The notes below the pieces were generated by a model. It had not been told where the DNA came from and did not search any database. It saw nothing but the letters and a program-made list of their open reading frames with translations. A stretch of 64,000 nucleotides of DNA from Lactobacillus johnsonii (lineage in GTDB: Bacteria; Bacillota; Bacilli; Lactobacillales; Lactobacillaceae), in the NCBI RefSeq assembly GCF_013487865.1, contig NZ_CP047409.1:186001-250000 (forward strand), read 5' to 3'. The position numbers and the translations under genes are program-made. Below are positions 8,972 through 17,429 of the stretch, piece after piece. How positions within the stretch are numbered: the stretch's first letter is position 1; each line of letters begins with the position of its first letter.

Positions 8972-9934
8972 TTAACGCTGCTTTTTTGCTTCTTGTAAAA
9001 TAGCTAGGGTATTTAGACTGTGGGTAAAGGCTTGATCAGCAGCTGTAAAATCATGTTGATCAATAATCTTAGTGAATTCGATAAATTCAGCAATCATTCG
9101 ATGAGAATGCTTGTTGTGGTTAATAACTTTCGGCTCTTCTCCTCGTAATTGGATGCCAACCTTTGGCATTTCATTAGGATGGCCGTAAATAATGAGTGCA
9201 CCTTTTTCACCTTCAATGGTGCTGACATTAGGTGAAAAGCTATCTTTAGCAGCAATTGAACTAGCTTGTTTGTCAGAATAGCCCACGTGAAGGATGCCAG
9301 AAGTATCAATATTTTTTTGAATAGTTGGGAAGTAGTTAACAGAATCTGGCTTACCAAATAATTTAATAATAATGTGTAAGTTGTAGATACCTAAATCCAT
9401 TAGCGCTCCACCATCTTTTTTAGGATCAAAAGCTGGTTGAATATCCCCTTCTAAGAAAGCATCATAGCGACTTGAATATTGAGTGTAATTAAGATTAACA
9501 ACATGAATTGGGGCAACTTTAGCTAAGTTATCTTCGATGAATTTAAAGTTTTCTAGATAAATGTTAGTGATCGCCTCAACAATAATTACTTGGTTTTTAT
9601 CAGCAATTTCTTTTAATTCGCGTGCTTCATCAGTTGTAGCAACAAATGGCTTTTCACAAATGACATTTTTTCCTGCTTCTAATGCGGCCTTGGCAATACT
9701 AAAATGCAAACTATTTGGAACAGCTACATAGACAGTATCGACATTAGCATCATTAAATAGGTCAGTGTTGTCTTGATATAATTTTGAAATATTGTACTTT
9801 TCTTGCAATTCAAGACCAATTTGATGACTTCTTTTCGTAGTTGAAAGAGCAGTAAGTTCAAGATTTGGAATTTGATCAGCAATTGATAGAAAATCATGAA
9901 CAATTTTTCCTGAGCCAATAATACCTAGTTTCAT
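8972..9934 (-). CDS. Gfo/Idh/MocA family oxidoreductase
   Basis: NAD(P)-dependent oxidoreductase of unknown substrate, 320 residues, cytosolic. The N-terminal Rossmann fold shows GIIGSGKI. The family motif EKPF follows AGKNVICEKP at about residue 95, and the C-terminal alpha/beta substrate domain starts near residue 125. AAGGAGGT lies about 7 nt before the start and overlaps the end of the upstream gene, only 12 nt away, suggesting co-transcription with the membrane protein at 9947. Confidence 0.9.
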   Translation of the reverse strand: MKLGIIGSGKIVHDFLSIADQIPNLELTALSTTKRSHQIGLELQEKYNISKLYQDNTDLFNDANVDTVYVAVPNSLHFSIAKAALEAGKNVICEKPFVATTDEARELKEIADKNQVIIVEAITNIYLENFKFIEDNLAKVAPIHVVNLNYTQYSSRYDAFLEGDIQPAFDPKKDGGALMDLGIYNLHIIIKLFGKPDSVNYFPTIQKNIDTSGILHVGYSDKQASSIAAKDSFSPNVSTIEGEKGALIIYGHPNEMPKVGIQLRGEEPKVINHNKHSHRMIAEFIEFTKIIDQHDFTAADQAFTHSLNTLAILQEAKKQR

Positions 9935-9946
9935 AATAAAACCTCC

Positions 9947-10729
9947 TTAATTAAGTTTAAAATTTAATTTTTTAGCATTTTTAGTAACTGAGGAAGGTAC
10001 GGTTAACTTTTTAACTTTGTTAATGTCATAAAGATGTAAGGTGAGAGTACCTTCTTTCTTAGTATTATAAGTAACTTTATAATACATATCAGTTAGTTGT
10101 TTTTTTCGATTAATCGAAATTCGTACATCAATATTTTTAATATTGGTTGATTGTGGATCGCTAGTGAGAGCGACAGTAGTCGCTTTTTGCATACTTTTAA
10201 TTACGTCACTATTATCACCCTTATAGGAAATAACATAACCGTTAAATCCATTAGATTTAAGTGTCATATGTTTAAAGGCATCATCAGAAAATTGGGTGAA
10301 ATCATGTGCGGTATAAAGTTTTTTATAGCCTGAATAAACTTCACTAAAGATGGCATTTTGTTTAATGTAGTTCCATTGTTTGGTGCCATCACGGTGGTAA
10401 ACATAGTCTTTGTTACCCCATAACTCAGAATTAGTATCAGATTTAGGAACGCTTTTCATCGTGATATGGATAGCATTATTTGGACCGACGACGTAATTTG
10501 AATACATCTTTGACTTTGTATTAGTGGTTTTGACGTTAACGCGTGCAGTTGTAATTTGGGTATCAGCTGCTGTAGTTGATGCATCTTTGACGCTTGGCTT
10601 ATTAAATGCAATAATTGCGCCCCAGACTACTACGATTAGGATAATAATACCTAAAATTAAAGCGGCAATTTTGCCGCCTTGATTGTTAGAAAAAATAATC
10701 TTTTTATTTTTGATTTTATTTTTTTCCAT
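9947..10729 (-). CDS. Membrane-anchored extracellular protein, unknown function
   Basis: Residues 1-18 are basic, 20-42 form one transmembrane helix, and the rest is predicted outside the cell. The C-terminal part (about 75-260) is beta-rich and resembles the domain of the neighbouring lipoprotein in layout: strands, then a conserved end of the type LxVPSSVTKNAKKL compared with LAVPSDIQKNAI. The two look like diverged paralogues of a LolA/LppX-like fold. No function is assigned. The start lies 20 nt after the lipoprotein stop with only a weak AGAAAG site, so translational coupling is likely. Confidence 0.8.
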   Translation of the reverse strand: MEKNKIKNKKIIFSNNQGGKIAALILGIIILIVVVWGAIIAFNKPSVKDASTTAADTQITTARVNVKTTNTKSKMYSNYVVGPNNAIHITMKSVPKSDTNSELWGNKDYVYHRDGTKQWNYIKQNAIFSEVYSGYKKLYTAHDFTQFSDDAFKHMTLKSNGFNGYVISYKGDNSDVIKSMQKATTVALTSDPQSTNIKNIDVRISINRKKQLTDMYYKVTYNTKKEGTLTLHLYDINKVKKLTVPSSVTKNAKKLNFKLN

Positions 10730-10749
10730 CAGTGTATCTTTCTAAATGA

Positions 10750-11577
10750 TTATTGATTATTTTGTTCTTCTTGTGCTTTCTTGATGTCTTCAGCACTAAT
10801 TGCATTCTTTTGAATGTCAGAAGGAACGGCTAAATCACTGTGTTGACCTAATTGGTCGTAAGTTAAGTTCCAAGTGAAGTTATATTTTCCGCCAGCAGTG
10901 TATTGAGCTTTAAAGGTCAATGATTCGACATTTTTGGTAGTTGGATCAATTAAATAAGTGATCTTAAGATTTTGAACTTGAGCTGATTTTACTAAGCGGG
11001 CTACCTGCATGTTTTGAGAACCAGGAGTGTTCATGGCATCAATAATTAAAGGGTTGACAGCATTCCATAGGTTGGCGTCGGTACCATCGAAACTAATTTC
11101 ATAATTTCCATTTTTTCTTTGAACAGTGGCTTTTTTGGCAAAAGCTTTATTAATTTTCTTAAAAGTTGCAGGATCGAATCTTTCTTTTACTTGGTCTGAA
11201 TCAAAGCTATCCGCATCAATTGAGTTTTTAATCCAATGACCCTTGTTTTGCTCTAAAAGTAAGTACATATCGTTCTTGGTAAGCCACATTTGTTCAGTTT
11301 GAGATTTCTTCTTTTGAGTTAAAGTATAAGTAAGGTTAGTTACATCACCTTTGTCTTTGAATAAACCCTCTGATTTTGACTTTTGGTTCATTTCATTAGA
11401 ATTAGTAGTTTGAGTGAAGTGACCGTTAGCAAAGCTAGAATTAAATTTTGCATTGATTAATGAACTTGCAGAAGGTCCAGTACTCTTTGTTTGTTTACTG
11501 CTTTTATTTGAACAAGCTGTAGTTAAAGAAACTAAGATGACTCCCAATAAAATTAGGAAGCTGAATTTTTTCTTCAT
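10750..11577 (-). CDS. Lipoprotein, DUF6612-like (LolA/LppX-type fold)
   Basis: Lipoprotein with signal MKKKFSFLILLGVILVSL and lipobox LTTAC. The remaining 250 residues are polar and beta-rich, of the kind found in DUF6612-type lipoproteins with a half-barrel fold; the family name is a moderate-confidence inference. A TTG six codons upstream (11595) lies inside the Shine-Dalgarno GGGGGA, so ATG at 11577, 10 nt after it, is the start. It is first in a likely three-gene minus-strand operon with 9947 and 8972. Confidence 0.85.
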   Translation of the reverse strand: MKKKFSFLILLGVILVSLTTACSNKSSKQTKSTGPSASSLINAKFNSSFANGHFTQTTNSNEMNQKSKSEGLFKDKGDVTNLTYTLTQKKKSQTEQMWLTKNDMYLLLEQNKGHWIKNSIDADSFDSDQVKERFDPATFKKINKAFAKKATVQRKNGNYEISFDGTDANLWNAVNPLIIDAMNTPGSQNMQVARLVKSAQVQNLKITYLIDPTTKNVESLTFKAQYTAGGKYNFTWNLTYDQLGQHSDLAVPSDIQKNAISAEDIKKAQEEQNNQ

Positions 11578-11635
11578 AAAAATATATTCCCCCAATAAAT
11601 GTATCTATCTTATTTTATTTTACTCTATTTTTGGC

Positions 11636-11672
11636 TGAAAAAAGCATTCTAAGAGCTTAACTTTAGTGCTTT
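11636..11672 (-). terminator. Probable terminator of the PAS gene
   Basis: On the minus strand an 8-bp A/T-rich stem (AAAAAGCA with TGCTTTTT), extended by a few pairs after a bulge, ends in T6. It overlaps the last codons of the gene. Confidence 0.5.
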
Positions 11673-12085
11673 TTAAGGACATTTAAAATATTGCGTAATT
11701 TACCGCCTTTAACTTGTAAGTTACTTACTGCTTGGGTTACTTCAATGCAGCCAATATATTTACCATGTTCATTATGAAGACTATAGAAGGAAATGTTAAT
11801 TGGTTGTTTATTTTTGGTAATCATGATTGAAATGCTTTTACGCTTGCCGGTGTGCATTTGATCTAGGACTTCTTTAACATGCTTTTGACTGTGGCCGGGA
11901 TGCACTTCAAAAACAGTTTTACCGATATCTTTTTCAGTACGCTTAAAAAGGCGATTCTCATTCATAGAGGACCAGACAACGCGGTCATTTTCATCTAAAA
12001 CATCCATTTCTTGTGGAATTGTTTTAAAAATCGCATTTAGTTGTTCAAGTGAGAGATGCCCACCATCTAACTTGATATTTTCCAT
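11663..12085 (-). CDS. PAS-domain protein (DUF438 C-terminal type)
   Basis: Small cytosolic sensor-like protein of 140 residues made almost entirely of one PAS domain (about 15-115: AIFKTIPQEMDVLDENDRVV, HPGHSQKHV, SFYSLHNEHGKYIGCIEV). The HPGHS/KHV segment matches the PAS part of DUF438 proteins, which can bind haem or another cofactor; ligand binding here is inference. No output domain is present. GGAAG at 12095-12099 lies 9 nt before ATG 12085. Upstream ATG codons at 12124 and 12106 lack such a site. Confidence 0.8.
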   Translation of the reverse strand: MENIKLDGGHLSLEQLNAIFKTIPQEMDVLDENDRVVWSSMNENRLFKRTEKDIGKTVFEVHPGHSQKHVKEVLDQMHTGKRKSISIMITKNKQPINISFYSLHNEHGKYIGCIEVTQAVSNLQVKGGKLRNILNVLKKH

Positions 12086-12246
12086 AATTAAATACTTCCA
12101 ATTCATCAAAATTAATATATCCATTGTTATTTTAACATTAAATATTTTGTGAATTAATCAAGCTTTTTTTCGTAATTCCTATGAAAATTTTGAATAAGCG
12201 TGTAAAATAGTTAGTGAAACATTGAATTTTAAAGGAGATACAGTTC

Positions 12247-12939
12247 ATGTCGAAATTAGTTTTAATTCGTCACGGTCAAAGTGAATGGAACCTTTCTAAC
12301 CAATTTACTGGTTGGGTTGATGTAAACCTTTCAGAAAAAGGTGTTGAAGAAGCTAAGAAGGCTGGTCGTTTAATTAAGGAACACGGTCTTGAATTTGATC
12401 AAGCTTATACTTCATTATTAACTCGTGCTATCAAGACTTTGCACTACGCACTTGAAGAAAGTGACCAACTTTGGATTCCAGAAACTAAGACTTGGAGATT
12501 AAACGAACGTCATTACGGTGCTCTTCAAGGTTTAAACAAGAAGGCTACTGCTGAAAAATACGGTGACGAACAAGTTCACATTTGGCGTCGTTCATACGAT
12601 GTTTTGCCACCAGCTATTGATGACGATAACGAATACAGTCAAGCACATGACCGTCGTTACGCAAATCTTGATCCACATATCGTTCCTAAGGCAGAAAACT
12701 TACACGTTACTTTAGACCGTGTAATGCCATTCTGGGAAGATCACATTGCTCCAGATTTACTTGACGGCAAGAACGTTATTATTGCTGCACACGGTAACTC
12801 ACTTCGTGCTTTAACTAAGTACATTGAAAACATCTCTGACGATGACATCATGGACTTAGAAATGAAGACTGGTGAACCAGTTGTTTACACATTTGATGAC
12901 AAGTTAGATGTTGTTAACAAAGAAAAACTTGACGACTAA
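12247..12939 (+). CDS. gpmA: 2,3-bisphosphoglycerate-dependent phosphoglycerate mutase
   Basis: Glycolytic enzyme interconverting 3-phosphoglycerate and 2-phosphoglycerate. It has the phosphohistidine signature [10 protein letters not shown] at the N-terminus, the second conserved region [10 protein letters not shown], and the second active-site histidine in [15 protein letters not shown]. The length of 230 residues is standard for the family. AAAGGAG lies upstream of the ATG. Codon use is strongly biased (many GGT, CGT, AAC), as expected for a highly expressed gene. It is monocistronic with a strong terminator. Confidence 0.98.
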   Translation: MSKLVLIRHGQSEWNLSNQFTGWVDVNLSEKGVEEAKKAGRLIKEHGLEFDQAYTSLLTRAIKTLHYALEESDQLWIPETKTWRLNERHYGALQGLNKKATAEKYGDEQVHIWRRSYDVLPPAIDDDNEYSQAHDRRYANLDPHIVPKAENLHVTLDRVMPFWEDHIAPDLLDGKNVIIAAHGNSLRALTKYIENISDDDIMDLEMKTGEPVVYTFDDKLDVVNKEKLDD

Positions 12940-12960
12940 TTTTTAGTTCTTGAGTAAAAG

Positions 12961-12989
12961 AAGCTCCGACGAAAGTCGGGGCTTTTTTG
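12961..12989 (+). terminator. Terminator after gpmA
   Basis: AAGCTCCGAC (12961-12970), loop GAAA, GTCGGGGCTT, then T6. Confidence 0.92.
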
Positions 12990-13004
12990 TTGGGAGGGAT
13001 AGAC

Positions 13005-13394
13005 ATGAAAGAAAGAATTGTAACATATCCAGCAATCTTTAAACCAATTGAAGATAATGTTTACTTTATTAGTTTTCCCGATGTTAAGGGAGCCATTACT
13101 TAAGGACATGGACTAAAAGATGCTTTTGAAATGGCAGCAGATGCTTTGGGAACAATTTTGTTTGATGAAAAGAAATTGCCAAAAATGACTTATCCTGCTG
13201 AAATTAAAATAGAGGAGCCTGGTGCTTTTGTTGCATTAGTATCAACTGATCTAACAAAATCAGCAGCTAATTTTGAAAAAACTGTTAGAAAAAATGTAAC
13301 TGTACCTGCTAAGCTAGCTCTCCAAGCTGAGAAAAAGAAAATTAATTTTTCCAAAGTATTAACAGAAGCCCTTAGAGAAAAATTGAATTATTAA
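13005..13394 (+). pseudogene. Orphan hicB-like antitoxin gene with in-frame TAA
   Basis: Read through one stop, the frame encodes a 129-residue HicB-like protein. The N-terminus has a HicB core (YPAIFKP, YFISFPDVKGAIT, GHGLKDAFEMAADAL). The C-terminus has a ribbon-helix-helix-like tail (VTVPAKLALQAEKKKINFS). Codon 33 (13101-13103) is TAA exactly where the family usually has Gln in ...GCITQG..., so CAA-to-TAA is the simplest change. GGGAGGGA precedes the ATG. No hicA toxin gene lies on either side. A restart at ATG 13131 would remove the N-terminal half of the core fold. Confidence 0.82.
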
Positions 13395-13399
13395 TAATA

Positions 13400-13452
13400 A
13401 AAAATTCCGAAATTCTATCAATTGATGATGAGTTTTGGAATTTTTTTATTTT
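13400..13452 (+). terminator. Terminator after hicB remnant
   Basis: AAAATTCCGAAATT pairs imperfectly with the later GAGTTTTGGAATTTT and ends in T7. Confidence 0.65.
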
Positions 13453-13599
13453 TGGAAAATGCTGGTATAAAGGGAAAGTTATTAAAGCGGTCTAAAAAAT
13501 ACAACGAATTGTGTGAAAAGGCTTGACTTAGTTGAAAATGGGGGGGTTAAACTACCTTTGTATAAACTGTTATTTATTACTTTGTTTAGAGGATGTAAA

Positions 13600-15219
13600 A
13601 TGAAGAAAAGAACAACAATGTTGATGTCTGCTTTGTTTGCAGCTGGAACATTTGCGCTTAATGGAAATGTTGCTAAAGCTGACAATGTACAAGCAGTAAA
13701 TAATAACAATGCTAATAGCACAGAAGTTAAGCAAAACACAGTTAATGCTGATAGTAGTAAGTTAAATGTTGCTAGTGCACAAACCCAAAATGATCAAGCA
13801 AATAATCAAGAGACGTCTACAAAATCAGAGCCTGATAATAAAGAATTAACCCAAGATTCTGATAAATTTAATATTGCGGCAGTTAAACATTCTTTTGGTG
13901 AAGACTCAAATATTAAGGTGCCTAACGAAGAAGCACTTGAGCAAGAAACGACAGATTTATATTCAAAATATATGGATCAAAAAGATGAGAATGAGCGCAA
14001 CACCACTTCGACATATGACTCACCATTTGTGTCTATGGGTGAGGTACGACCTACCATGTACCTAGAAAATTTAACCAATCCTAACTCAGAAAAGTTAGAT
14101 GATAAGGATGTGGATTGGAATAAAGTTGGCACCCAATTAAAAAATGCAAAAGAAAAAGTAGATCATTACCTTGATACTGCTTTAAATGAAAATACTTCTT
14201 ACTTACCAACTGCAAAAAAGGATGCCCGTGATTCTATAAAAGATATAGCTATACCGGCAGCATCTGAAATCAAGCCAAATTATAATATTGACCTAGAGAC
14301 ACTTGAAGGTATTTATAACACAGTTTCATTTCCATATTTAGCAACTTTATTTGATTTTCGTGGTAATGAGGGAGACTATGTATCTGCCATAGGAAATTCA
14401 GACTACAAAGATCAATCAAATGATTACGTAAATAAATTAGCAGAATTAGTTGCAAGAAATGTAAAGAAAGACAAAGAGTGGGTATTATTTAATACTAATC
14501 CTTTTGTTCCAACAGCTGCATCATATGTAATAAACCCAGAATTAATTAAAATTGATCGTGATGCCTACAACAGAAACAACAATATCAAATCAGACGAAAA
14601 TACTTCTGCCAACAAGAACCAATCAACAACTGATACAAAGAAGGATCAATCTTCTGAAAAAGTAACAAACGACACTACTTCAAAGAAAGATCAATCAACT
14701 ACAAGCACTTCAAACACATCATCATCAAATACTAACCAAACTACTGAAAGTAAGTCTTCAACTACTTCATCAAAGACTACTTCTGATACTAAGACTCCAG
14801 TAGCTAAGAATGAAGGTTCAAATACTAAGATCACTGACGTAGTTAAGAACAAAAACAAAGCTACTGAAAATACTGCAAGTGTAGTTAAGAATGATACTAA
14901 AGCTGCAACTGAAAAGACTACTGATATTAAAGTTGTTGCTCCAGCAAAGAATGCTTCAAATGAAGTAAAGACTGCTGATGCAGTTGCTAAAGCAAGTGAT
15001 GCTCATGTTGTTGCTTTAAACAGCAAAGTTAACGCTGGTACTACTTCTACTACACCAGCTGCTGCAACAAAGGGCTCACAAGCAAAAGCTACCGAAAACA
15101 AATTACCACAAGCCGGAACTGACGAAAAGATTAGCTTATTTGCAAGTTTAGCTGGTTTGTCAATTGCTTCTCTTGGCTTAGGTGCTTTAGGTGCAAGTAA
15201 GAAGAGAAAGAACGACTAA
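13600..15219 (+). CDS. LPXTG-type cell-wall-anchored surface protein
   Basis: Sortase substrate of 539 residues. A signal peptide (MKKRTTMLMSALFAAGTFAL, cleavage near AKAD) leads into an Asn/Gln-rich stretch. A unique folded region follows (about residues 85-325) that I do not recognise. After it come about 170 residues of Ser/Thr/Lys-rich stalk and the sorting signal LPQAG plus hydrophobic helix and KKRKND tail. The start at 13600 has AGAGGA about 6 nt upstream. A GTG at 13513 is in frame but would put the signal peptide internally. It could be an adhesin or surface-exclusion-type protein; the function is not assigned. A run of seven G (13540-13546) lies in the leader. Confidence 0.9.
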   Translation: MKKRTTMLMSALFAAGTFALNGNVAKADNVQAVNNNNANSTEVKQNTVNADSSKLNVASAQTQNDQANNQETSTKSEPDNKELTQDSDKFNIAAVKHSFGEDSNIKVPNEEALEQETTDLYSKYMDQKDENERNTTSTYDSPFVSMGEVRPTMYLENLTNPNSEKLDDKDVDWNKVGTQLKNAKEKVDHYLDTALNENTSYLPTAKKDARDSIKDIAIPAASEIKPNYNIDLETLEGIYNTVSFPYLATLFDFRGNEGDYVSAIGNSDYKDQSNDYVNKLAELVARNVKKDKEWVLFNTNPFVPTAASYVINPELIKIDRDAYNRNNNIKSDENTSANKNQSTTDTKKDQSSEKVTNDTTSKKDQSTTSTSNTSSSNTNQTTESKSSTTSSKTTSDTKTPVAKNEGSNTKITDVVKNKNKATENTASVVKNDTKAATEKTTDIKVVAPAKNASNEVKTADAVAKASDAHVVALNSKVNAGTTSTTPAAATKGSQAKATENKLPQAGTDEKISLFASLAGLSIASLGLGALGASKKRKND

Positions 15220-15247
15220 TTAATAGTTAAAAAATTAGTATCTATAA

Positions 15248-15278
15248 AAGCATATTCCCAATCGAATATGCTTTTTTT
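15248..15278 (+). terminator. Terminator after LPXTG gene
   Basis: AAGCATATTC (15248-15257) pairs perfectly with GAATATGCTT (15264-15273), followed by Ts. Confidence 0.9.
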
Positions 15279-15302
15279 ATGAGTAATAGGAAGAATAAAA
15301 GT

Positions 15303-15932
15303 ATGGATAGAAATGAATTATTAAATTACCTTGACCAAAAAAGAATGGAAACCGCTGGTGTTGCACAAGCTCAACAAACTTTGTCTGATGATAAAAATAG
15401 ACCAGAAAATGCAAAGAGAAAGTGGCGTAAAACCATTATCTTTCTTTGGATTTTAGCAGTTATAGTAGGCTTGAACAATCAAACGGGTGATTTTTTCTCT
15501 TGGGGAGATGCTTTGGTTGGGTCAATTTTACCAGCTGGCTTAATGATTTTTAAATATTTTAAGTATATTAAGCCACTTAATGAGCAAATAGTTAAAGATC
15601 AAGTAAAGCTTAATGAAGAATTAAATAATCCAGTGTATCAAAACGGGAAAAACGGCTTCCCTGAAAAGTTCTATAATTATGGAGATGTATATCTTCTATG
15701 GAAGTTAGTAAGTGAAAACCGAGCAACTACGTTGCAAGAAGCTTTTAACCTGCTTGAAACGCAACAATATCGAGCAAATCAAATGGCAATCCAAGAACAG
15801 ATTAAGGCTATTCAAGAAGATACAGCTAGAAGTGCTAAAATTGCTGCAGTGGCTTCAACAGTTAGTGCGGTTAACTCTACCCGTCCTAGAAAAGTTGAAG
15901 TTAGTGGAACAATAAACCATCACGTTAATTAA
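15303..15932 (+). CDS. Membrane protein with two central helices, unknown
   Basis: Protein of 209 residues with a hydrophilic N-terminus, two hydrophobic helices at about residues 40-85 (IIFLWILAVIVGL and the GDALVGSILPAGLMIF region), and a long cytosolic helical C-terminus. The family is not recognised. ATG 15279 lies at the edge of the preceding terminator without a ribosome site. ATG 15303 has AGGAAG at 15288-15293 with 9 nt spacing and is chosen. A lipoprotein gene follows after 23 nt, and the genes to 17074 may be one unit. Confidence 0.75.
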   Translation: MDRNELLNYLDQKRMETAGVAQAQQTLSDDKNRPENAKRKWRKTIIFLWILAVIVGLNNQTGDFFSWGDALVGSILPAGLMIFKYFKYIKPLNEQIVKDQVKLNEELNNPVYQNGKNGFPEKFYNYGDVYLLWKLVSENRATTLQEAFNLLETQQYRANQMAIQEQIKAIQEDTARSAKIAAVASTVSAVNSTRPRKVEVSGTINHHVN

Positions 15933-15955
15933 ATTAGGGAAAAGTTGGATAAGTA

Positions 15956-16666
15956 ATGAAAAAGAAAGCATTAATTACAGCAGGAATATTGTCGACACTT
16001 TTATTAGCAGGCTGTAGTAATCAAAATACAAGTAGTGGAAACCATGATAGTAAGAAAAGTTCAGTAGTTTCTACTAAAAGGAGCTCGAATCAAAGCAGTC
16101 AGTCTAAAAAGAATACAGAAGAAATGGATAATGCACAATCTTCTAGCTCTAGTTCGGCTAATAAGAGTCAAAGTAGCTCTAGTGTAAAGCAATCAAATAA
16201 TAAATCTGAAAAAGAAACAAAAAATACTGCTAAAAGCAATAACAGTGATGACAAGATGAATTTTGATCAGATTGAGCAAGGAAACTATAGCAGCTTAGCT
16301 GGAACCTGAAAATCCACAAAAATTGTTGTTCGAGATGATGGAGAAGACAAGGTAAATACTGAAAATCCAATTACTTTATCTGTAACCTCAGATGCAATCC
16401 AAATGGTTGGTGGCGATAAAGTAGTCGTGAATAAAGATGGATTAAGTTATAACGATGATTTACATCCCTTAACCTTCCAAAAAACGCAGAATAGTTTGAC
16501 GGGCGCCTTAGATGGGGATGCTCCAATTAACTGGTCAGTTTCATTTTATCCAGCAGGTTCTACTGATTTTACAATTAATGGCGAAAAACAGGCTCCATCT
16601 TCAAAGAACTTAATTGTATTTTGGAGAAGCGGAATGAGTACAACCATGGTTTTTGAGAAAGAATAA
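15956..16666 (+). pseudogene. DUF6287-like lipoprotein gene broken by TGA
   Basis: The frame starts with a lipoprotein signal (lipobox LLAGC), continues through a Ser/Lys/Asn linker and enters a C-terminal domain with NFDQIEQGNYSSLAGT. The next codon (16307-16309) is TGA where DUF6287-type domains have Trp (SSLAGTWK). The same frame then continues uninterrupted for 119 codons to 16666. TGG-to-TGA is the simplest explanation. The truncated product would keep only signal and linker. A GTTGG-type weak ribosome site precedes the ATG. The domain name is from memory of the motif and is moderate. Confidence 0.82.
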
Positions 16667-16681
16667 TAAAGAGGTCACTAA

Positions 16682-17074
16682 ATGCATAACTACGAAAAAT
16701 TAAAGAAAAACAAAGCAAACTGGATTGTAGTTGCGGTAATAATTCTGGTAGCAATTATCTCCTTAATTGGATGGAGTAATTATAGATCGCATCATTTAGA
16801 TGGAACTTATACCAACCAAGCAACATTTTTAGGAGTGACCTCAAAAACAAAACTAGAATTTTCTAATGATAAAAAAGTAAAGATGACAAATGGTACGACA
16901 TCAGAAAATGATACTTATGAATTGTCTGGTAATGATTTAAAAATAAAAAATGAAGATGATGAAGTAATTATGCGTGCTAAGTTAGCCGATGATCGAAAAT
17001 CTTTTAAAGTAAAATCAATTGCTGGTGATATTTTCGGTATCCTCAAAAATATTGAATTTACCAGACAAAGCTAA
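16682..17074 (+). CDS. Small membrane-anchored protein with extracytoplasmic beta domain
   Basis: A 130-residue protein. A basic N-terminus and one transmembrane helix (about residues 14-35) precede an outside domain with alternating strands (DGTYTNQATFLGVTSKTKLEF, YELSGNDLKIKN) resembling small lipocalin-like or DUF domains of lactobacilli. The function is unknown. It starts 15 nt after the broken lipoprotein gene with AGAGG upstream, so the two probably shared a transcript. Confidence 0.75.
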   Translation: MHNYEKLKKNKANWIVVAVIILVAIISLIGWSNYRSHHLDGTYTNQATFLGVTSKTKLEFSNDKKVKMTNGTTSENDTYELSGNDLKIKNEDDEVIMRAKLADDRKSFKVKSIAGDIFGILKNIEFTRQS

Positions 17075-17086
17075 AATATATTAATG

Positions 17087-17115
17087 ATGACATCTCATTC
17101 AAAATCTTATATAAT
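17087..17115 (+). promoter_or_regulatory. Promoter of the plus-strand small RNA
   Basis: ATGACA (17087-17092), 17-nt spacer, TATAAT (17110-17115). It matches sigma-A consensus in 11 of 12 positions and predicts a start near 17122. Confidence 0.8.
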
Positions 17116-17118
17116 TGT

Positions 17119-17156
17119 AAAAGAAAAGGAGATAGAGAGTGCGAGTCTCTATCTCC
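17119..17156 (-). terminator. Terminator of the minus-strand RNA
   Basis: The 11-bp stem 17156-17146/17138-17128 read on the minus strand is followed by TTTTCTTTT. The same hairpin forms the 5' end of the plus-strand RNA. Confidence 0.7.
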
Positions 17157-17211
17157 AATCGTAACTTAAGATGACTGAGTGTGTGGCTAATCCTTGTGAT
17201 TAGCCTTTTTT
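17122..17211 (+). ncRNA. Predicted 90-nt small RNA, candidate antitoxin
   Basis: The predicted transcript starts with a hairpin with an 11-bp perfect stem (17128-17138 with 17146-17156). It continues through a short single-stranded middle and ends with a terminator, GGCTAATC (17185-17192) paired with GATTAGCC (17198-17205) plus T6. No ORF with a ribosome site is present. The RNA is fully complementary to the 3' end of the minus-strand transcript that carries the hydrophobic ORF, including its stop codon. This is the arrangement of antitoxin RNAs in Fst/par-like type I systems. The function is inferred. Confidence 0.65.
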
Positions 17212-17332
17212 GTTATTGCATAAGCAATTGCTGCACGGATTAGGAAAATACCCAATGCGTTTAAGACAATGCCGATAGCAATAGCAGCTATTATCAAGGC
17301 ACACCAACACTCCAGCCTATCCAAATTATCAT
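17187..17332 (-). pseudogene. Short hydrophobic peptide gene, candidate type I toxin (frame interrupted)
   Basis: GGAGG (CCTCC at 17341-17345) lies 8 nt before ATG 17332, which opens MIIWIGWSVGVP and stops at TGA 17294-17296. A second frame, overlapping at TTG 17297, continues with 36 residues: a hydrophobic helix LIIAAIAIGIVLNALGIFLI followed by a short segment ending KKANHKD, stop TAG 17187-17189. Adding one T in the CCTTG run would join both into a 48-residue membrane peptide. Either the gene has lost one base, or the two short frames are coupled. No homologue is recognised. Confidence 0.55.
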
Positions 17333-17381
17333 GGCTTCCACCTCCGTAACCTAAAATATATGTGAGGGGTGTAGAGCCATG
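17330..17381 (-). promoter_or_regulatory. 5' leader hairpin hiding ribosome site and start codon
   Basis: On the minus transcript CATGGCT (17381-17375) can pair perfectly with AGCCATG (17336-17330), which contains the AUG. Neighbouring CACC can also pair with the GGTG of the ribosome site. Such a leader stem is typical of type I toxin messages. Confidence 0.55.
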
Positions 17382-17429
17382 AAAAGTTACTAAGCTCTTA
17401 TATTAGCTATCTATAAAAGCCTAATAAAA

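Noticed and set aside
16307-16309. TGA read as Trp or selenocysteine
   Set aside because: Many genes here use TGA as stop-free normal coding with TGG for Trp, no SECIS-like hairpin was seen, and a single mutation explains the break.
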